Notes: generated by a model not told the origin, from the letters alone. A DNA stretch of 47,856 bases from Rikenellaceae bacterium (GCA_017415005.1 JAFQJK010000068.1:1-47856), one strand, 5' to 3'. Positions 17,992-26,486 are shown, counted from the stretch's first letter. Numbers and translations are program-made.

Positions 17992-18293
17992 GGATACAGC
18001 TCCTGACGGATAGCGGCGGCGACCTTTGCGGGGCGCCGCCGCTTCCGTTGCGGGCGTGACTGCCTGCGGGTGCGGAGCTTATGGGCGGGCAGGCGCGAGG
18101 TGCGCGCGCTCTGCTGTGGACCGGGCGGCCGGTTGTGCGCCTCATGGCCGGGCTGGCCTCATGGTCTTCTGGCTGTTCTGCGGCGTGTCCGTTTGCGTGC
18201 AGTCGCGTTGCGACGGGCGGCAGGGCGCCCGGTGAGGGCAAAAGAATGGCGGCCCGAAAAGGGCCGCCATCGCTTATCGTGTTCGATCCGTCG
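17992..18293. other. GC-rich gap between the M16 peptidase and dps
   Basis: About 300 bases without a credible gene. Near its left end is a 9-bp hairpin (GCGGCGGCG 18013-18021 with CGCCGCCGC 18034-18042), which may end the M16 transcript although it lacks a T-run. The right end holds the dps terminator. The rest is GC-rich and featureless to my reading. Confidence 0.4.
18240..18271 (-). terminator. Rho-independent terminator of dps
   Basis: On the minus strand, ATGGCGGCCC, a TTTTC loop and GGGCCGCCAT are followed by TCTTTT. It begins 22 bases past the dps stop codon. Confidence 0.85.
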
Positions 18294-18770
18294 TTACCGG
18301 GTCTCGTAGGCTACCAGCATCCAGACCAGTTTCTCCTGCTCGCGGATGTAGTCGCTCATCAGCGCCACCGTACCTTCGTCGTTGTTGTCCGAGGCCAGCG
18401 AGAGGACCTTGCGCTCCTCGCCGATCAGGTAGCCGTAGGTTTCGAGGATGTTCTTGAGCGCCTCGCGGCCGTTCGTGACCCCCGTTACCTCCTTGACCGA
18501 AGCGGTCTTCAGGTAGCTCGAGAACGTGTTGGCTGGCTTGCCCCCGAGGGCGAGCATGCGCTCGGCGATCTCGTCGACCTTCCCGGCCGCATTGTTGTAC
18601 AGGTCTTCGAACTTGGCGTGCAGTACGAAGAAATCGGGACCTTCGATGAGCCAGTGAAAGCCGCGCAGGTTGGTGTAGAAGACCTGGTAGTCGGCCAGCA
18701 GCTTACCGAGTGATTCGACCACTTTGTTCGCGCCCGAGGCGTTCAGTCCGATAAAATCCAGTGTTTTCAT
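18294..18770 (-). CDS. dps: Dps-family ferritin, DNA-binding/iron-storing stress protein
   Basis: A 158-residue protein from the ATG at 18770; an upstream in-frame ATG at 18830 would overlap the promoter. It starts MKTLDFIGLN. The ferroxidase ligands of Dps proteins are visible with the correct spacing: His39 (FHW), His51, Asp66 and Glu70 (KVDEIAER). Dps dodecamers oxidise Fe(II) with hydrogen peroxide and store iron, protecting DNA during oxidative stress. It is a single gene with its own consensus promoter and terminator. An OxyR-type control is plausible in this phylum, but no operator could be recognised. Confidence 0.92.
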   Translation of the reverse strand: MKTLDFIGLNASGANKVVESLGKLLADYQVFYTNLRGFHWLIEGPDFFVLHAKFEDLYNNAAGKVDEIAERMLALGGKPANTFSSYLKTASVKEVTGVTNGREALKNILETYGYLIGEERKVLSLASDNNDEGTVALMSDYIREQEKLVWMLVAYETR

Positions 18771-18816
18771 AGCAGTATGTTTTTTAGTTGTTTGTTTTTC
18801 TTTGATTTCTGTATTA

Positions 18817-18848
18817 CAAATATAGGGCAAATACGATTATAATCAAAA
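18817..18848 (-). promoter_or_regulatory. consensus promoter of dps
   Basis: On the minus strand, TTTTG (18848-18844), a 19-base spacer and TATATTTG (18824-18817): a perfect Bacteroidetes promoter. The leader to the ATG is about 40 bases. Confidence 0.8.
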
Positions 18849-18889
18849 CTAATTATTTTTATGATAGTATAAGAATATCTGATGTGTGG

Positions 18890-18932
18890 CCGGGGACGGT
18901 CCGCTCCGGAGGGTTGACCGTGTCGTCCCCGG
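18890..18932 (+). promoter_or_regulatory. hairpin between dps and aspA
   Basis: CCGGGGACG (18890-18898) pairs perfectly with CGTCCCCGG (18924-18932), and an inner GTC/GAC extends it after an internal loop. It lies in the 307-base divergent region between dps and aspA. No clear -7 box for aspA was found; the region next to the aspA start is AT-rich. Confidence 0.4.
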
Positions 18933-19077
18933 AGTTCATGTCAGGCAAAAACAGGGCCGGGACAAACGGCGGGGACCAGATCCGCGTAGAAAAGCCGGGC
19001 CGACTGTTTTAGATGGGCGAATCGGGCCTCTGTGTATGATTTTTGTTTAAATTTATACGGACGTAACTCCTTTTGCT

Positions 19078-20514
19078 ATGGATATCACGCGAAAAAGGCT
19101 TTCGGGCCGTACCCGGACCGAACACGACCTGCTCGGAACGATGCAGGTCCCCGTCGAGTACTATATCGGCATCCAGACGATGCGGGCGCTCGACAACTTC
19201 CATATCAGCCGCGTGCGGCTTCACTTCTTTCCGCAGCTGATCCGCGCGCTGGCCGACGTCAAGCAGGCCGCTGCGCTGGCCAACCGCGATCTGGGGTTGC
19301 TCGACCCCCCGGTCGCCGACGCGATCATCCGTGCCTGCCGCGAGATCGGGCAGGGACGATTGCACGGCCACTTCGTCGTCGACATGGTACAGGGCGGTGC
19401 CGGGACCTCGACCAACATGAATGCCAACGAGGTGATCGCCAACCGGGCGCTGGAGCTGCTCGGTCACGAGCGCGGCGAGTATCGATATGTCCATCCCAAC
19501 AACCACGTCAACCTGTCGCAGTCGACCAACGACGCCTATCCCACGGCGGTCAAGATCGCGCTGGTGCGCAGCATCCAGCAGCTCGTCGAGTCGCTGCGTC
19601 AGCTGGTGGGGGCTTTTGCGGTCAAGGGGCGCGAGTTCGCGCACATCATCAAGATGGGGCGTACGCAGTTGCAGGATGCCGTGCCGATGACCCTCGGGCA
19701 GGAGTTCGACGCCTGGGCCGCGACGCTGGCCGAAGAGGTCGAGCGGCTCGAGCAGAACATGAACCTGTTTTACGAGGTCAATATGGGCGCGACGGCGATC
19801 GGCACCGGGATCAATGCCGATCCCGACTACTCGCCGCTTTGTATCGGTTACCTGCGCGAGATCACGGGGTTGCCGCTCGTGGCGGCCTCGAACATGATCG
19901 AGGCGACGAGCGACACGGGGTCGTTCGTGATGAACTCGTCGGCTCAGAAACGGTTGGCTGTCAAGCTGTCGAAGATATGCAACGATCTGCGCCTGCTCTC
20001 GTCGGGGCCGCGCGCGGGGATCGGCGAGATCAACCTGCCGCCGATGCAGCCCGGATCGTCGATCATGCCCGGCAAGGTCAACCCGGTGATTCCCGAGGTG
20101 GTCAACCAGGTGGCCTACCGCGTGGTGGGCAACGACCTGACGGTGACAATGGGGGCCGAGGCGGGGCAATTGGAGCTCAACGTGATGGAGCCGATCATCG
20201 TGCACTGCCTGTTCGAGAGCATCGAAATGCTGATCAACGGCATGGACACCCTGCGCAAGAAGTGCATCACGGGTATTACGGCCAACGAGGAGGTGTGCCG
20301 CGAGGAGGTCCGCAACAGCATCGGGCTGGCCACGGCGCTCAATCCCTATCTGGGTTACGAGACGGCCTCGGCGCTGGCAGCCGAGGCGCTGCGTACGGGG
20401 CGGAGCATCTATGACCTGGTACTCGAGAAGGGACTGATGTCGCGCGGGGAGCTCGACGAGGTGCTGCGCCCCGAGAACATGGTCAGGCCGCATAAGCTCC
20501 ACCGGACAGAATAG
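19078..20514 (+). CDS. aspA: aspartate ammonia-lyase
   Basis: A 478-residue protein that converts aspartate to fumarate and ammonia. It has the fumarase/aspartase superfamily signature GSSIMPGKVNP at residues 326-336, preceded by GEINLPPMQP. It also has the substrate-binding stretches GAGTSTNMNANEVI (108-120) and HPNNHVNLSQSTNDAYP. These fit aspartase (about 470 residues) better than class II fumarase, but the two are close and annotation by homology is known to confuse them. It is a cytoplasmic homotetramer in the known family members. The gene stands alone, divergent from dps. In anaerobic Bacteroidetes it would feed fumarate respiration from aspartate. Confidence 0.88.
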   Translation: MDITRKRLSGRTRTEHDLLGTMQVPVEYYIGIQTMRALDNFHISRVRLHFFPQLIRALADVKQAAALANRDLGLLDPPVADAIIRACREIGQGRLHGHFVVDMVQGGAGTSTNMNANEVIANRALELLGHERGEYRYVHPNNHVNLSQSTNDAYPTAVKIALVRSIQQLVESLRQLVGAFAVKGREFAHIIKMGRTQLQDAVPMTLGQEFDAWAATLAEEVERLEQNMNLFYEVNMGATAIGTGINADPDYSPLCIGYLREITGLPLVAASNMIEATSDTGSFVMNSSAQKRLAVKLSKICNDLRLLSSGPRAGIGEINLPPMQPGSSIMPGKVNPVIPEVVNQVAYRVVGNDLTVTMGAEAGQLELNVMEPIIVHCLFESIEMLINGMDTLRKKCITGITANEEVCREEVRNSIGLATALNPYLGYETASALAAEALRTGRSIYDLVLEKGLMSRGELDEVLRPENMVRPHKLHRTE

Positions 20515-20844
20515 CGCGGCACGCCTGCCCGGCTGCGCGTGGGCGGCAACTGCGTGCATGGATTCCTGTTGCCGCTTACCGGATGAAGACCGACGGGGCG
20601 CCTCCCCGCCTTTGCGTTGCGCGCTGGGTCTTCCTGTGCGTACGGCGTTGGAGCGGAGTGTCAGGAGCAGGCGGCGCTCCGGTCGGAAGGAAACAGGGGC
20701 TGCGGGGACGATCCCCCGGAGGGGGTAGCGGCCGTTAGGCCGGGATGAGCTTTGGTCGTCCGGGGTGGTGTGCCGGCCCAGGCGATACAACCGGCCGCAT
20801 AAGGGGCAAGCGTTGCCCCGGCATTTCGCCGGACCCATAGCGGA
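20515..20844 (+). other. structured GC-rich interval between aspA and the terminator
   Basis: 330 bases with no credible coding frame but several hairpins: GCGGCAAC/GTTGCCGC (20543-20550 and 20568-20575), GGGGCAA/TTGCCCC (20803-20809 and 20813-20819) and CCGGC/GCCGG (20818-20822 and 20828-20832). It ends in a good terminator at 20845-20881. It is either a long structured 3' UTR of aspA or an unrecognised small RNA. It lacks the conserved cores of RNase P RNA, tmRNA and SRP RNA. Confidence 0.35.
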
Positions 20845-20881
20845 CAGCCGGGAGGCTTTAGTCTCCTGGCTGCTTTTGTTT
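20845..20881 (+). terminator. Rho-independent terminator, plus strand
   Basis: CAGCCGGGAG (20845-20854) pairs with CTCCTGGCTG (20863-20872), with one G-T pair, followed by CTTTTGTTT. The T-run exists only on the plus strand, so it ends a plus-strand transcript 330 bases after the aspA stop. Confidence 0.75.
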
Positions 20882-20896
20882 CCGGCCGGGTCCGGT

Positions 20897-21724
20897 CTAT
20901 TTCAGGTATTGTGTGAGCAATGTATCCATTTCCTGCCGCAGTTCGCGGGCCTTTTCGCCGGCGACCTCGGCAAAGCGCTCGCTGCTGTCGGCGTAGATCA
21001 CCCCGCGCGAGCTGTTGACCAGCAGGCCGCAGCGGCTGTTCATGCCGTGGCGGGCCACCTCGGCGAGGCTGCCCCCCTGCGCCCCCACGCCCGGTACCAG
21101 CAGGAAGTGGTCGGGGACGATGGCGCGTACGCTCCCGAGCATCGCCGCCTGCGTGGCGCCCACGACGTACATCGTGTTATCGGTCGTGCCCCAGGCCGAC
21201 GAGGTGGCGAGCACCTGCTCGTACAGTTTCCTGCCGCCTGCCAGCTCGAGCAGCTCGAAGTCCGAGGCGCTGGCGTTGGAGGTGAGTGCGAGGATCACGG
21301 CCCACTTGCCCGGGTAGCCGTAGAACGGCATCACCGTGTCGCTGCCCATGTAAGGCGAGAGCGTTACGGCATCCACGAGGTCCTGCTCGAAAAAAGCGCG
21401 GGCATACATCTGCGACGTGTTGCCGATGTCGCCCCGCTTGGCGTCGGCGATGATGAAAATGTCGGGGTGCTTCTCGCGGATATAGCGGACGGTCTTTTCG
21501 AAGCTGGCGAAACCGGCGGCGCCGTGCTCCTCGTAAAACGCGAGGTTAGGCTTGTAGCAGACCGTGTAGGGAGCCGTGGCGTCGATGACGGCGCGGTTGA
21601 AGGCGGACTGCGGGTCGGCCTCGCCGCCGAGGCAGGCGGGTGTCTTGCGGATATCGGTGTCGAGTCCCACGCAGAGGAAGCTGCGCTTGCGGAGTATGGC
21701 GTCGAAAAGTTGCTGGCTGTTCAT
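20897..21724 (-). CDS. pyrF: orotidine 5'-phosphate decarboxylase
   Basis: A 275-residue protein from the ATG at 21724 ([10 protein letters not shown]). It catalyses the last step of UMP synthesis. The catalytic DxKxxD motif is present as D94-A-K96-R-G-D99 in [13 protein letters not shown], with the substrate loops CVGLDTD near the start, TLSPYMGSD, and [10 protein letters not shown] near residue 220. The length and GDIGNTS form match the longer (group 2) PyrF branch found in Bacteroidetes and Actinobacteria. A -7 element, TACTTTTG, lies about 30 bases upstream. Longer in-frame extensions upstream run into that promoter and are unlikely. Confidence 0.93.
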   Translation of the reverse strand: MNSQQLFDAILRKRSFLCVGLDTDIRKTPACLGGEADPQSAFNRAVIDATAPYTVCYKPNLAFYEEHGAAGFASFEKTVRYIREKHPDIFIIADAKRGDIGNTSQMYARAFFEQDLVDAVTLSPYMGSDTVMPFYGYPGKWAVILALTSNASASDFELLELAGGRKLYEQVLATSSAWGTTDNTMYVVGATQAAMLGSVRAIVPDHFLLVPGVGAQGGSLAEVARHGMNSRCGLLVNSSRGVIYADSSERFAEVAGEKARELRQEMDTLLTQYLK

Positions 21725-21753
21725 GTGCTGAGTGTTTTTGGATTGGCTTCCTG

Positions 21754-21761
21754 CAAAAGTA
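21754..21761 (-). promoter_or_regulatory. -7 element for pyrF
   Basis: On the minus strand this is TACTTTTG, a match to TAnnTTTG, 29 bases before the pyrF start. No good -33 TTG is seen. Confidence 0.5.
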
Positions 21762-22816
21762 GTGATTTTCGCCGGAATCGGAAAGATGCCGGCTGGGAAT
21801 GGAGATCGTATTTTACGGGGGATGCCCTGTCGGGCAGTTGCTTTTGCCATTGCCGCAAAAGTAATCCAAAGATTACCGCGTATAAAACCGGCTGGATCCG
21901 CTGGTGTTACGCCGGGAAAGGGCTTACTCCTCTTCGGCGTGTCCTTAAAACCATGCAGCAAGTCAATTATCAACTCGGTGCACTTTTCTATTGAGGAATG
22001 AGGTAATGATTAGGCAACGGTATTGTTTTCTGTGTGACGCAACAAGGTCCGCAGCCTCGAATAACTGATAAAAAGGAAATGGAACTTCTCGTGAACGCAG
22101 AATCGGGTATAACCAGCTCATGATGCTGAATTCCTGCTCGAAATGAATTGGCATGGCCCAATGAACGCATAATCGGTTTACTATGGTTGTTTGTCCTCAA
22201 AAATACGATAGTCATTCTCGTATCTTGTATTTATGACCACCAAATCCCAGTTTCCGGTCCGTCCGGCAGATGCGCGCAGCGGAAATGTACGGCACCGGTC
22301 AGCATCGGTGCAAATCCATTGGCGGTCGCCGGGATACACGATCCGATACACCGGACTGCCGGAATCATTCGTACTACCTCGACGCTTTTGAGAAAGTCAG
22401 AATCGAAAAACCCGACAAAACACTTCGGGATTTAGTCTGCGAGCAGGATTTTGAATACGTGCATGAGGTACAGCATTTTTTACGCCGACGGTATGGAAGT
22501 GATGACCTGAAAATCAATTATACCATCATACCGCGCAACAGGAAGGCGAGTATCGATTAGTCCTGCGTCGCATCGGCGACCGTCGGCGGCAATCATTTCG
22601 ACCGGGTACAAATTGTACCCCACTGGTCGTTTAGTTCAAGGTCACGCTGGCGCATCCGCTTGATATATTCTCTGTCAATGAGGAAAGAATCACAATATTC
22701 CGGTATTATATGAAAGTCTGTATACCGCGTTGATCTTGCTTTCCGTAGAAACGAAAAACAGGTTTGAACAGCGGAGCGATTCGTACCAATGAACGGCTGA
22801 TTTTTTTCGGCAGGAT
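21762..22816. other. lower-GC stretch with gene debris and no intact gene
   Basis: About 1,050 bases with clearly lower GC than the neighbours. Several short frames look protein-like but incomplete. On the minus strand, 21963-22154 contains ILRSREVPFPFYQLFEAAD. On the plus strand, 22233-22391 contains VQIHWRSPGYTIRYTGLPE, and an adjoining frame to 22560 contains KTLRDLVCEQDFEYVHEVQ. On the minus strand, 22593 to about 22780 contains IDREYIKRMRQRDLELND. I recognise none of them. The best reading is remnants of decayed or frameshifted accessory genes beside the barrel gene. Confidence 0.4.
22233..22560 (+). pseudogene. possible frameshifted small hypothetical gene
   Basis: An ATG at 22233 opens 52 codons that end at 22391. 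The neighbouring frame then continues with natural-looking sequence (DAFEKVRIEKPDKTLRDLV onward) to a stop at 22560. Joining the two with one shift near 22370 would give a basic protein of about 108 residues. No family is recognised and the join is speculative. Confidence 0.2.
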
Positions 22817-25579
22817 CTATTTTCCGCTCCGGGTGCTGTTGAACTTGTAGCCCAGGTTGACCGTGCAGTAGCGGCCGAACGAGTAGCTCCAGCGGTTCTG
22901 CACGTAGTCGGAGTACATGCCCGTCTGGAAGCCCGTGTTGCGGTTCAGGACGTCGTAGACCACGACGCTCAGGTCGGCCCGCCGCTTGAGGAACTTGCAC
23001 CCCAGCGCGAGGTTGAGGATATGGTCGGCGGTATTGTAAGCCCGGCCGCCGAAGCGGTTGTAGAACGCGGCATTGTAGCGGGCGTTGAAGTAGAGGTGTC
23101 TGAGGATGGCCGGCAGTTCCAGCCCGGCCGAGAGCGATGTGCGGCAATACTTGTCCGTCTCGCTGGCCGTGTTCTCCGAGTGGACATAGGTGGCCGCCGC
23201 ACCGAGAGTAAGGCGCACCTTGTCCGAGAAATTACTTTTGAGCCCGAGATCTGCGCCGGGAATATGGCTGCGCGTGCGGTTGGCCCGGTCGCCGATATAG
23301 CTCGGGACGTTCTCGTAGGCGTACCGGAGCGAGGCGTCGAGGTTGCACTTAATGGCCTTGATAGGCCGCTTGAATTGGATACGCCCGTCGGCCGTCGTCG
23401 CCCCGCCCCCGTTCTCGTAGGTGGTCAGCGTGCTCTGGGCCGGGGCCGTGTAGTCCCACTCGGGCAGCCGCGTCGCCTCGGCGAAGAACTGCGTCCGCCA
23501 CACGATGGGGTTGCGCGTAAATCTTGCGCTTGCCTGAATGTTGATGGTGTTCAGGGCCTTGCCGAATATTTTTTCATATTCGCCGAGCATATTGTGCACA
23601 TAGTTCTGCCTGAGAGACGGATTGCCTCCGGTCAGCCAGTAGGGATTTGCATTATCAAGTCGAGGACGAAGTTGTTCAAGCGATGGCAGTAAGGTACTTG
23701 TCGTATAAAATAGGTTGACGCGCCGCCTTTTGCTGTCATTCCTGCTCCACAACGTCACGGCGGGTAAAACCGACTGAAACCGATTGTTGTATAGGTCCGT
23801 TTCGGGGAAGCTCTCGTCCCGGTCGAGTGTCGCCGCCTTGTAAGTCAGATCGAGTTTCACATTGAGATTGATCGACGTAAAATAAGCCTCCCAACTGGCG
23901 GTGGCACGATGCTCGTGAGAACGGTTGGTAAAATCATGGGTATTGGTCGTATCGGTCAGCGGCAGACCTGGCTCCGAAAGGTCGAGCGCCATTTGCCGGC
24001 TGCGACTGTTATCGTATGAGTAGACATAGGAAAGCCGTAAGTCATTTTTTCGTTCTTTGGAGAATTTGTAGTATACATTGGCGTCGAGCTGATAACCGGT
24101 GCTCAGACCGTCGGAGGCAATGTGCACGATCTGTCGCGTTGTCGTCGAAGTGAGTGTGTCGATCCGGGCCGTTGTCCCGTCACCGTCCTGTCGGTGGTAC
24201 CATGCGCCTACGCCTGCGCTAAACCGTCTGTCGGTTGCCATGTCCCATGCGATATGCTCTTGAAGGTCATAACCGTTTTGACGCCCCATCGACTGTTGCC
24301 GGTTCCCGGCGGACCGATTGCCGTCCAGTATCGAGACTGCCGATTGCAAGCCGCCGGCATCGTCACTTGTGAAATTAAGTATCTGATTCGCGCGGAGCGT
24401 GCCTCCCCAAATGTTGGGATGATCGAGCGACAGGTCGGTCCGATGCTTTCGTGAGGTCGTAACGTTACGTGTGGTATCGGTATAGGTCCGGCTCGTGTAA
24501 TCGGCCGCGGGGAAATAAAGCCGCTCGATGGTGGACTGCGCACGTGAGTAGTCGTCCGAGAAACGGTAGAAACCGCTGACCGATGCAACTTCTTTAGTCT
24601 CGGTTTGCCAGTTGCGCGACAGGTTGATATTGGCCTTGGTCTGGCGCATATAGGCGTCCGGCGGGGTTTGTGCCTGCACGAGCCGGCTGATCGAGGTTTC
24701 GGAACGCCCGACATTGTTAAACGAGGCCCCTGCAAACGCCTGCAAGGCCTCCGAGAACGACTTTACTGTGAATCCAGCCGCATACCGGCTGCGGCTGTCC
24801 CGTCCGGTCTGTCCGATGTCGGCCCCGTAGCTGCCGATCACCTCGCCGTTGATCTGCCCGATCAGCTTGCTACGTGTCTCGATGTCGAATACGCGTTCCT
24901 GTTTGTCGCCCCGCCGGTGCTTGCGGTTGACGTTCCGGTCGGCATACTCGTTATAGGTCCTGATCCTGACAACATCCGAGGCTTGCAGGTTCTCCAGCGC
25001 GGTCATGGGGTCCTTGCCGAAGGTCAGCCGGCCGTCGATATAGGTGCGGGCAATTTCCTCCCCGAGCACCGTGACTTTTCCGGCAGCGATCGCAACGCCC
25101 GGCAGTTGTTCGATGATATCGAGCGCTACGTCGCCCTCCAGTGTTCGGATCGCCGCCGCATTGTAAATAAGTGTATCACCGTGCTGCGTCATAACAGGGA
25201 TCACGCCGTTGACCGTGATCTCTTTGATTTGATTAACCTTTTCCTCCAACCTGACGTTGATATTGCAGACTTCTTCCGGCTTAATCTCGCAGGTAATAAC
25301 TTGCGGCTTTATATTGATATGGGTGATCCGTAGTGAGGCACTGCCTGCCGGGACCCGTTCAAAAAATGCGATACCTTGATTGGCAACCTGATGGAGCGTA
25401 TCGCCTGTCGTGCAAATTTCTGTTACCACGTTCGCAGGAATCCGGTCGTTGTCCTCGCCATGCTGATCGACTGTATATAGCCGGACGATCACCGTGCCGT
25501 ATCGCTCCTGCCCCCGGACGCTTTCACATACCAATAGCAGACCCGCAAGGCAGGCGATATATAGCAGGCACCTATTCAT
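22817..25579 (-). CDS. outer-membrane beta-barrel protein, TonB-receptor-like
   Basis: A 920-residue protein from the ATG at 25579 (MNRCLLYIACLAGLLLV, cleavage near VRGQ). Residues about 25-115 are a regulatory-like beta domain. A plug-like domain follows with DTLIYNAAAIRTLEGDVAL, LPGVAIAAGKVTVLGEEI and YIDGRLTFGKDPMTALENL. This is characteristic of the large Bacteroidetes family with an OMP_b-brl_3 type barrel. The rest consists of barrel strands. No substrate can be named. It is flanked by debris downstream and is divergent from the ubiquitin-like genes across an AT-rich 166-base gap. Its 5' half is less GC-rich than the core genes, suggesting it belongs to the same acquired island. Confidence 0.75.
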   Translation of the reverse strand: MNRCLLYIACLAGLLLVCESVRGQERYGTVIVRLYTVDQHGEDNDRIPANVVTEICTTGDTLHQVANQGIAFFERVPAGSASLRITHINIKPQVITCEIKPEEVCNINVRLEEKVNQIKEITVNGVIPVMTQHGDTLIYNAAAIRTLEGDVALDIIEQLPGVAIAAGKVTVLGEEIARTYIDGRLTFGKDPMTALENLQASDVVRIRTYNEYADRNVNRKHRRGDKQERVFDIETRSKLIGQINGEVIGSYGADIGQTGRDSRSRYAAGFTVKSFSEALQAFAGASFNNVGRSETSISRLVQAQTPPDAYMRQTKANINLSRNWQTETKEVASVSGFYRFSDDYSRAQSTIERLYFPAADYTSRTYTDTTRNVTTSRKHRTDLSLDHPNIWGGTLRANQILNFTSDDAGGLQSAVSILDGNRSAGNRQQSMGRQNGYDLQEHIAWDMATDRRFSAGVGAWYHRQDGDGTTARIDTLTSTTTRQIVHIASDGLSTGYQLDANVYYKFSKERKNDLRLSYVYSYDNSRSRQMALDLSEPGLPLTDTTNTHDFTNRSHEHRATASWEAYFTSINLNVKLDLTYKAATLDRDESFPETDLYNNRFQSVLPAVTLWSRNDSKRRRVNLFYTTSTLLPSLEQLRPRLDNANPYWLTGGNPSLRQNYVHNMLGEYEKIFGKALNTINIQASARFTRNPIVWRTQFFAEATRLPEWDYTAPAQSTLTTYENGGGATTADGRIQFKRPIKAIKCNLDASLRYAYENVPSYIGDRANRTRSHIPGADLGLKSNFSDKVRLTLGAAATYVHSENTASETDKYCRTSLSAGLELPAILRHLYFNARYNAAFYNRFGGRAYNTADHILNLALGCKFLKRRADLSVVVYDVLNRNTGFQTGMYSDYVQNRWSYSFGRYCTVNLGYKFNSTRSGK

Positions 25580-25745
25580 CGGGAGGAATGTTGATGGATA
25601 AGAAATATACAATAATTCTTAAATATTGGCAAATTAAAGTATATGTAATTTTATTATAATGAAATATTTAAGTTGCTATATATTGTAAATGTATGGTTTG
25701 TTATGTAATGTTAAAGCATTGTTCAGCAGTTTAATGTAATTTATT
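25580..25745. promoter_or_regulatory. very AT-rich divergent intergenic region
   Basis: 166 bases, strikingly AT-rich within a GC-rich genome, separate the barrel gene (minus) from the ubiquitin-like pair (plus). It must hold both promoters, but no -7 box fits TAnnTTTG exactly. The nearest on the minus strand is TTAATTTG. Confidence 0.45.
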
Positions 25746-26091
25746 ATGACAAAACTATGTCTGCAGGCCGGATTGCTTATGTTGTTGCTAATACCGGTCT
25801 CTAACAGTTTTGCGGGTCATACAGCCGCAAAGAACAGTAGCGCTGTGATGCGCTATAACGCATATTATATCAAAATTTACGATCCGGCTACTTCTTCGGA
25901 TGCGAAACGCTTACGTTGGAGTGCGATCCGTCTGACACCATAGAAAATGTCAAGAATAAGATCATAGAAAAGGAGTGGGCACCTATGATAGATTGTCATT
26001 ATACTTTGCCGACAAACGGCAGGAAGATGGTCGCACACTTGCCGATTACAACATACAACCCGGATACATAATAATGTGTATTGTCCGTTAG
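25746..26091 (+). pseudogene. secreted ubiquitin-like protein, copy 1, two frameshifts
   Basis: The ATG at 25746 opens a signal peptide (MTKLCLQAGLLMLLLIPVSN, then SFAG) and YYIKIYDPATSSDAKRL. The frame then fails and stops at 25943. Restoring one base near 25913 gives [21 protein letters not shown]. Restoring a second near 25972 gives GTYDRLSLYFADKRQEDGR and TLADYNIQPGYIIMCIVR, ending at the stop 26089-26091. Compare ubiquitin [21 protein letters not shown] and [18 protein letters not shown]: the similarity runs along the whole fold. The protein ends at the equivalent of Arg72, without the LRGG tail. As read, it is a pseudogene or carries two single-base sequencing losses. Copy 2 starts 24 bases on and is probably in the same transcript. 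Confidence 0.72.
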
Positions 26092-26115
26092 GTAAAACAA
26101 ATTAATACCGATTTA

Positions 26116-26486
26116 ATGATGAAAAAATAATATTTCTTTTCGGAATACTGTGTTTGCTGGCATTTAGTACCGACTGCATGGCCGCGAACGGGATAGGAGT
26201 GAACTCTGTTCCATCAGAAACAGGCGTGATGCTGCGCCGGGCGGGCAGTTATCGGATTTTTGTGAAAATTTATTACAATAATCCGACAAGGCCGATCAAC
26301 ACAGTTACTTTCCCTGTGGATGCGTCCGACACGATTGAGAACCTGAAGGCTAAAATGTATGACAAAGAGGGTATTCTTGCAGACCAGCAAGCTCTCAGTT
26401 TTGCCGATAGGCATTTGGAAGACGGCAGGACATTGTCCGGTTACAATATTATACGCGGGAGTACGGTGATATGTATCGAACGGTAA
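26116..26486 (+). pseudogene. secreted ubiquitin-like protein, copy 2, frameshift in the signal peptide
   Basis: From about 26154 to 26486 one frame encodes a complete ubiquitin fold: [66 protein letters not shown] count about 41 identities with residues 1-72 of eukaryotic ubiquitin as I remember it. There is a six-residue insertion in the first beta turn, and no tail after Arg72. The natural start ATGATGAAAAAA at 26116 meets a stop at 26128. Adding one A to the six-A run 26122-26127 gives [20 protein letters not shown] followed by CMAANG, a perfect signal peptide joined to the domain. Without it, translation would have to start at a weak TTG (26154) and lose export. Bacteroides fragilis has a known secreted ubiquitin homologue (BfUbb), the closest precedent. 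Role is unknown. Confidence 0.8.

Noticed and set aside
20678..20705. GGTCGGAAGGAAACAG, similar to the conserved loop of SRP RNA
   Set aside because: The loop spacing is off by one base and the flanking symmetric-loop pairs and overall helix of SRP RNA do not form.
22255..22370. Segment resembling a cobalamin riboswitch core (GGTGCAAATCC followed by GCGGTCGCC)
   Set aside because: The required CTGT box and the late AGxxxGACC element are absent, the local pairing (GCACCG with CGGTGC) does not fit the riboswitch plan, and no B12-related gene follows.
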